From assembly GCA_046155605.1 (NCBI GenBank), contig JBJXFQ010000012.1, positions 1 to 44,416 on the forward strand: 44,416 nt of DNA, read 5' to 3'. The notes under the pieces are model-generated. The model was not told the origin of the DNA and did no database searches. It saw nothing but the letters and a program-made list of their open reading frames with translations. The translations under genes were made by a program, and so were the position numbers. The stretch is from JAEUIZ01 sp046155605. GTDB taxonomy: Bacteria > Planctomycetota > Phycisphaerae > Phycisphaerales > UBA1924. This document shows positions 40,513-44,416 of this stretch, piece after piece (position 1 is the stretch's first letter; the number at the start of each line of letters is the position of its first letter).

Positions 40513-41274
40513 ATGCCCGAGTTGCTCGACGAAAGCAGTCAGATAGAGTCCACCACCGTGGCCGTGCAGCGCACCGCCTCGACGGTCAAGGGAGGCCGGC
40601 GCTTCAGCTTCGGCGCACTCGTGGTCGTCGGTGATCGCCGCGGGAAGGTGGGCTATGGCTACGGCAAGTCCAACGAAGTGCCCGCCGCCATCGAGAAGGC
40701 CCAGAAATACGCCCGCAAGGCGATGGTCACGGTCCCGATGATCGGGACGACCTTCCCCCACGAGGTCGAGGGCACCTTCCGCGCCACCAAGGTGCGGCTG
40801 ATCCCCGCCTCGCCCGGCACGGGCGTGGTCGCAGGCCAGTCGGTGCGGGCTGTGCTCGAGATGGCGGGGCTGACCGACTGCCTCTCCAAGTGCTTCGGGT
40901 CGACCAATGCGCTCAACACGATCAAGGCCGTCTTTGCCGGGCTTGAGAAGTTGCGATTGGCCGGGCAGATCGCGACGCTCCGCGGGCAGACGCTGGGGCA
41001 GACCGAGATCGAGAGCAAAATCGAGAAGGGCAAGCAGTTTGTGACCATCGCGCCCCGGCCCCGTGTGCAAGAGCAGCGGCAGGAGCGCTCCGGACGCGGC
41101 GGTGGCGGCCGCGGCGGCGGTGGTGGCCGCGGTGGTAGCGGTGGCGGCCGTGGCGGTAGTCGCGGCGGCAGCGGTGGCGGTCGCGGCGGACCCGGCGGTG
41201 GTCCGGGTGCGGGTGGCGGCTCCGGTGGTGGCGCGGCGAGTGGCGGAGGCGAGGCGCCGGCAACGGGAGCCTAG
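40513..41274 (+). CDS. rpsE: 30S ribosomal protein S5 with RGG/glycine-rich tail
   Basis: 253 residues against about 165-175 normally. The S5 core (to about 190) has VKGGRRFSFGALVVVGDRRG, GYGYGKSNEVPAAIEKAQKY, TKVRLIPASPGTGVVAGQSV and STNALNTIKAVFAGLEKLRL. From about residue 194 (41092-41271) the chain is almost only Gly, Arg, Ser, Ala and Pro, with repeated RGG/RGGG boxes, ending GGGEAPATGA. RGG boxes bind RNA in eukaryotic proteins; here they may strengthen rRNA contact or act elsewhere. The tail is in frame and translated as part of one ORF. Confidence 0.94.
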   Translation: MPELLDESSQIESTTVAVQRTASTVKGGRRFSFGALVVVGDRRGKVGYGYGKSNEVPAAIEKAQKYARKAMVTVPMIGTTFPHEVEGTFRATKVRLIPASPGTGVVAGQSVRAVLEMAGLTDCLSKCFGSTNALNTIKAVFAGLEKLRLAGQIATLRGQTLGQTEIESKIEKGKQFVTIAPRPRVQEQRQERSGRGGGGRGGGGGRGGSGGGRGGSRGGSGGGRGGPGGGPGAGGGSGGGAASGGGEAPATGA

Positions 41275-41296
41275 TTCGTAGACAGGGTATACAACC

Positions 41297-41875
41297 ATGA
41301 TGATCCATCAGATCACCGAGCAGGTCGGCAAGTACAAGGCACGCAAGCGCGTCGGGCGCGGAAAATACGGCGCGCGCGGCAAGACGTCAGGCCGCGGACA
41401 GAAGGGTGCCGGCAGTCGCTCGGGTACGTCCCGCCGGTTCCAGTTCGAGGGCGGTCAGATGCCCTTCTTCCGCCGTATCCAGAAGTTCGGCTTCACCAAC
41501 GCGAAGTTCAAGACCGATTTCTGGACCGTCAATCTCGGCGACATCGTGAAGCACAAAGACTTCGCCAAAGGCGGCGAGGTTAATGCCGACACGCTCATCG
41601 CCGCGGGCCTTGTCCGCGATACCAGTCGCGAGTTGAAGATCCTCGGCGGGATCGGCGCGGATGGCCTGAGCGTGAAACTCAACATCACCGCGGCCCGCGT
41701 CTCTGACCCGGCCGTCAAACTTGTTGAGGGCGCGGGCGGGAAGGTGACCCAGACAGGCACCCGACGCGATCGTGTTCGTGGCGTCGATCGCAACAGCGAG
41801 GACCGGGCTCCCAAGAACCTGACGAAGAAACTCAAGCGGAGCCGCCCCAAGCCGGCCCCCGCCGCCGGGGAATAA
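41297..41875 (+). CDS. rplO: 50S ribosomal protein L15
   Basis: A 192-residue L15. The Arg/Gly-rich start KRVGRGKYGARGKTSGRGQK, QFEGGQMPFFRRIQKFGFTN and LKILGGIGADGLSVKLNI are the family pattern. The C-terminus has a basic extension of about 40 residues. rpmD (L30) does not lie between rpsE and rplO. Confidence 0.96.
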   Translation: MMIHQITEQVGKYKARKRVGRGKYGARGKTSGRGQKGAGSRSGTSRRFQFEGGQMPFFRRIQKFGFTNAKFKTDFWTVNLGDIVKHKDFAKGGEVNADTLIAAGLVRDTSRELKILGGIGADGLSVKLNITAARVSDPAVKLVEGAGGKVTQTGTRRDRVRGVDRNSEDRAPKNLTKKLKRSRPKPAPAAGE

Positions 41876-41902
41876 TCCCCGCGACCGTTCACGGAAGGCA
41901 CG

Positions 41903-43342
41903 ATGCTCCAGGCGCTGCTCAATGTCTTCAGGATTTCCGAGCTCCGAAACAAGATCCTGTTCACGCTCGGGCTCCTGGTTGTCTATCGCATCGGGTTCTG
42001 GATTCCAATTCCAGGCGTGAACCAGAGCGCGCTGGCGGAGTTTTTCGAGAAGGCATCATCCGAGGGCTCTGCCGCCGGCCGCTTCGCCCAGTTTGTCACG
42101 ATTTTTTCCGGCGGTGCGTTCCACCAGAGCACGATCTTCGGCCTGGGCATCATGCCCTACATCTCGGCCTCGATCATCTTCCAACTCGTCGCGTCCGTGC
42201 ATCCGGGAATGAAGAAACTGCAACAGGAAGGCCCGACGGGTCGGCAAAAGATCACCGAGTGGACCCGCTACGCCACTGTCTTCCTCTGCATCTTCCAGGG
42301 CATTGGCTACCTCACGTTCATGACCAAGTCGGGCCTCGTCGAGCCGATGTGGATGAACAATCCGCTGTGGTGGGCGATGGCCATCACCACGCTCACGTCC
42401 GGCACGGTGTTCCTCATGTGGCTAGGCGAGCAGATCGACCGCCACGGCATCGGCAACGGCGTCTCGATGATCATCATGGCCGGCATCCTCACGAGCATGC
42501 CCGGCGCGCTGCTGTGGGTCGTGAACAACTCCCCGCTGCGCGACATGGCGATCTTCGAGGCGGTGCTCGGTGACGCGCCCCAGAACTATGAGCCGCAGAT
42601 GGGCCTGATGGGCGTGCTGCTGCTGCTGGGCGGGTTCGTGCTCGTGGTTTCGGGCTCCGTGTTGCTGACGGTCGCGCAGCGGCGGATCACCGTCCAGCAG
42701 GCCAAGCACACCAAGGGCCGTCGCGCGTACGGCGGGCAGAAGAGTTACCTCCCGCTTCGAGTCAACCACGCGGGCGTGATGCCGATCATCTTCTCATCAT
42801 CGCTGATGATCTTCCCGTCCATGATTTTCAAGGCCTTGGACGATTCGGCCCGTCAGGCGCAGGCGGCGGGCTGGTGGCAGGGCATCACGACGTGGCTGGC
42901 CGACAGTTTCGCCCACGGCGAGTTCCCGTACGTGGTTTGCGAACTCGTCTTGATCTACTTCTTCAGTTACTTCTGGATCACCGTCCAGTTCAATCCGGAG
43001 GAGATGAGCAAGCAACTCCGCGACCATGGCTCGTTCATCCCAGGCCTTCGCCCCGGACCACGCACCGCCGAATACCTCGAGACCGTGATGACACGCATCA
43101 CGTATGTCGGTGCGGCGTTCCTGGCGGTCATCGCGCTCACGCCCATGATCGTGCATAAGGCGATGAACATCGACTTCACGGTCACGCAGTTCCTCGGCGG
43201 CACGGGCCTGCTCATCGTGGTCTCGGTGTGCCTCGATTTCGTGCAGCGAGTCGAGGCCAACTTGCTGATGCGGAACTACGCGGGCTTCCTCGGCGGCAAC
43301 GACGATGGCAGCGGGCCGCGCATGCGTGGGCCACGGTCTTGA
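41903..43342 (+). CDS. secY: Preprotein translocase subunit SecY
   Basis: A 479-residue, ten-segment channel of the Sec translocon. RISELRNKILFTLGLLVVYR at the start, LGIMPYISASIIFQL in segment 2, MWLGEQIDRHGIGNGVSMII, SYLPLRVNHAGVMPIIFSSS (the conserved NxxGVMPIIFA region) and FNPEEMSKQLRDHGSFIPGL identify it. GGAAGG precedes ATG 41903. The stop overlaps the map start. Confidence 0.98.
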   Translation: MLQALLNVFRISELRNKILFTLGLLVVYRIGFWIPIPGVNQSALAEFFEKASSEGSAAGRFAQFVTIFSGGAFHQSTIFGLGIMPYISASIIFQLVASVHPGMKKLQQEGPTGRQKITEWTRYATVFLCIFQGIGYLTFMTKSGLVEPMWMNNPLWWAMAITTLTSGTVFLMWLGEQIDRHGIGNGVSMIIMAGILTSMPGALLWVVNNSPLRDMAIFEAVLGDAPQNYEPQMGLMGVLLLLGGFVLVVSGSVLLTVAQRRITVQQAKHTKGRRAYGGQKSYLPLRVNHAGVMPIIFSSSLMIFPSMIFKALDDSARQAQAAGWWQGITTWLADSFAHGEFPYVVCELVLIYFFSYFWITVQFNPEEMSKQLRDHGSFIPGLRPGPRTAEYLETVMTRITYVGAAFLAVIALTPMIVHKAMNIDFTVTQFLGGTGLLIVVSVCLDFVQRVEANLLMRNYAGFLGGNDDGSGPRMRGPRS

Positions 43343-44202
43343 CGATCGGCCTCGCCTCGCAACCCGTCTCCACCGATCGCGGTCCCGTCGTGTACTCCCT
43401 CGCCGAGATCGAGGCAATCGGCGATGCCGGGCGTGTGCTGTGGTCGATCCTGAGCGAGGCGGCGGACGAGGCGGCCCCGGGCGTCACGCCGATGGAGTTG
43501 GCCCTGCTCGTCGAGCGGCGGATGCGCGCGGCAGGTGCGGTGCCCGTGATGAAGGGGCTGCGCGAGGGCGAAGGCCCGGTGTTTCCCGCTGCCGCGGCGG
43601 TGTGCGTCAATGACCACGTGGCGCACGCGATCCCGACGATGACGCCCCTGCGTGCTGGCGATCTGGTCCGGATCGACGCTGCCTTGTCGCTCGATGGCTG
43701 GTGCGCCGATGCCGCGATCGCCCGGACCGTGCCACCCGCCGCGCCGCATCGGCTCGAGCAGGCAGCGCGGCAGGTGCTTGAGGCCGCGATCGGCGCGATC
43801 GCGCCTGGCGCGCGCTGGAGCGACGTGTCGGCACAGGCGGAAGCCGAGGCGGCGGGCCTGCGCGTGCGACTCGTGCCCGGGTTCGCGGGGCATGGCATTG
43901 GCCGGCAGCCGCACGAGCCGCTTTCGTATCCGATTCCGGTCATTGGAAGTATTGGTGGGCGGAGCTCAGATGCCGCGAATCACCCGCGCGAGGGTGGAAA
44001 CCGACCGACAACCGACCAAGACTTCTTCCTGACAACCGGCCAGGTGTTGACGGTGGAGCCGATCGTGGTCGAGCGGTCGGCGATGGCTGTCCGTCAAGAC
44101 GACGGCTGGACCTGGGCGACCCGCAACGGTCTCTGGGCCTGTCACGAGGAACGCACGGTGGCGGTCACCGGGCGCGGAGCGGTGGTGCTGACGGGGTCCT
44201 GA
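43339..44202 (+). CDS. map: Methionine aminopeptidase type I
   Basis: About 287 residues if TTG 43339 is used; this overlaps the secY stop by two bases. GTG 43390 is an alternative that gives the more usual start before VYSLAEIEAIGDAGRVL. It removes the initiator methionine. The dimetal ligands are present: Asp in VRIDAALSLDG and CADAAIART, His in GHGIG, Glu in TVEPIV and Glu in HEERTVAV. An insert of about 25 residues (SIGGRSSDAANHPREGGNRP) precedes the TTGQVLTVEP strand. adk, commonly between secY and map, is absent. Confidence 0.92.
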   Translation: MTIGLASQPVSTDRGPVVYSLAEIEAIGDAGRVLWSILSEAADEAAPGVTPMELALLVERRMRAAGAVPVMKGLREGEGPVFPAAAAVCVNDHVAHAIPTMTPLRAGDLVRIDAALSLDGWCADAAIARTVPPAAPHRLEQAARQVLEAAIGAIAPGARWSDVSAQAEAEAAGLRVRLVPGFAGHGIGRQPHEPLSYPIPVIGSIGGRSSDAANHPREGGNRPTTDQDFFLTTGQVLTVEPIVVERSAMAVRQDDGWTWATRNGLWACHEERTVAVTGRGAVVLTGS

Positions 44203-44226
44203 CGGAGCCCTCAGCGAAAGGACCGT

Positions 44227-44416
44227 ATGCCCAAGCAGGACGAAAAGTTCACCTTTGACGCGGTCGTGACCGAGGCCCTCCCCAACGCGATGTTCAAGGT
44301 CCGCCTGCCCAACGAGCAGAAGACCGAGGTGCTCGCCTATGTCTCGGGCAAGATGCGGATGAACTACATCCGCATCCTCCCGGGCGACAAGGTGACGGTG
44401 GAGATGAGCCCGTACG
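44227..44416 (+). CDS. infA: Translation initiation factor IF-1 (cut by window end)
   Basis: The first 63 residues of IF-1: PKQDEKFTFDAVVTEALPNA, then MFKVRLPNEQKTEVLAYVSG and KMRMNYIRILPGDKVTVEMS. This is the OB fold that blocks the A site of the 30S subunit. AAAGGACC precedes ATG 44227. The rest lies beyond 44416. secY-map-infA is the classical order. Confidence 0.96.
   Translation, partial: MPKQDEKFTFDAVVTEALPNAMFKVRLPNEQKTEVLAYVSGKMRMNYIRILPGDKVTVEMSPY

Noticed and set aside
41092..41271. Repetitive GGCGG-type DNA as a CRISPR or minisatellite
   Set aside because: It is in frame with rpsE, has no spacer structure, and simply encodes glycine and RGG boxes.

Overview
The window looks like chromosomal DNA of a GC-rich planctomycete, most likely of the Phycisphaerae/Phycisphaerales type. 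The grounds are several secreted RCC1-, Kelch- and WD-like propeller proteins ending in paired 'ANCDGST..PVLNV.DFxCFxNxYAAGC' tails (the GC-type dockerin seen in that group), a divergent short RpoZ, GC-rich codon use throughout, and an S10/spc ribosomal cluster without rpmD and adk. This assignment is inference from family knowledge; no 16S gene or database search supports it.

Layout. 1-3.97 kb: three co-directional secreted propeller/dockerin proteins; the first has a 5-copy 7-bp tandem repeat between a strong ribosome-binding site/ATG and the main reading frame. 4-6.3 kb (minus strand): rpmI, rplT, a class I methyltransferase and a site-2-type protease, apparently one transcript. 6.4-9.7 kb: a stand-alone LigD-phosphoesterase-like protein, small conserved unknowns, a DUF3553 protein, rpoZ and a stand-alone CoaC flavoprotein. 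9.8-11 kb: tRNA-Ser(CGA) and a copper-type locus (atypical HMA protein, CsoR repressor, DUF3309 peptide) behind a clear promoter/operator. 11-13.6 kb: GNAT acetyltransferase and PolX. 13.7-17.7 kb (minus): DUF418 membrane protein, a propeller/dockerin protein, gmd. 17.8-19.6 kb: a YjfB-like peptide, a lower-GC DUF4145 gene and a DUF1801 gene. 19.6-22 kb: two more RCC1 proteins, the second frameshifted. 22-25.8 kb: OppF-type ATPase, tRNA-Phe, a CbpA-like J-protein and a WcaJ/WbaP-like sugar transferase. 25.9-31.1 kb (minus): ruvB, an M28 lipoprotein peptidase and a secreted unknown.

31.2-44.4 kb is a continuous plus-strand ribosomal operon: rpsJ-rplC-rplD-rplW-rplB-rpsS-rplV-rpsC-rplP-rpmC-rpsQ-rplN-rplX-rplE-rpsN-rpsH-rplF-rplR-rpsE-rplO-secY-map-infA (infA cut by the window end). 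It is preceded by a sigma70-like promoter and a leader with three hairpins. Several ribosomal proteins are non-standard: L22 carries an N-terminal XRE-like helix-turn-helix segment, S5 a 60-residue RGG/glycine tail, L5 a lysine-rich N-terminal extension, and S14 has lost three of four zinc cysteines. The rplC-rplD gap is an unusual 255 bp of structured, apparently non-coding DNA.

No CRISPR array, insertion sequence, prophage or toxin-antitoxin pair is visible. The observations most worth pursuing are the heptamer repeat that could switch the first RCC1 protein by frame, the HTH-L22 fusion, the RGG-S5, the operon leader and rplC-rplD spacer structures, the copper locus with a broken CxxC, and a dispersed family of palindromes often followed by CCAC(C).
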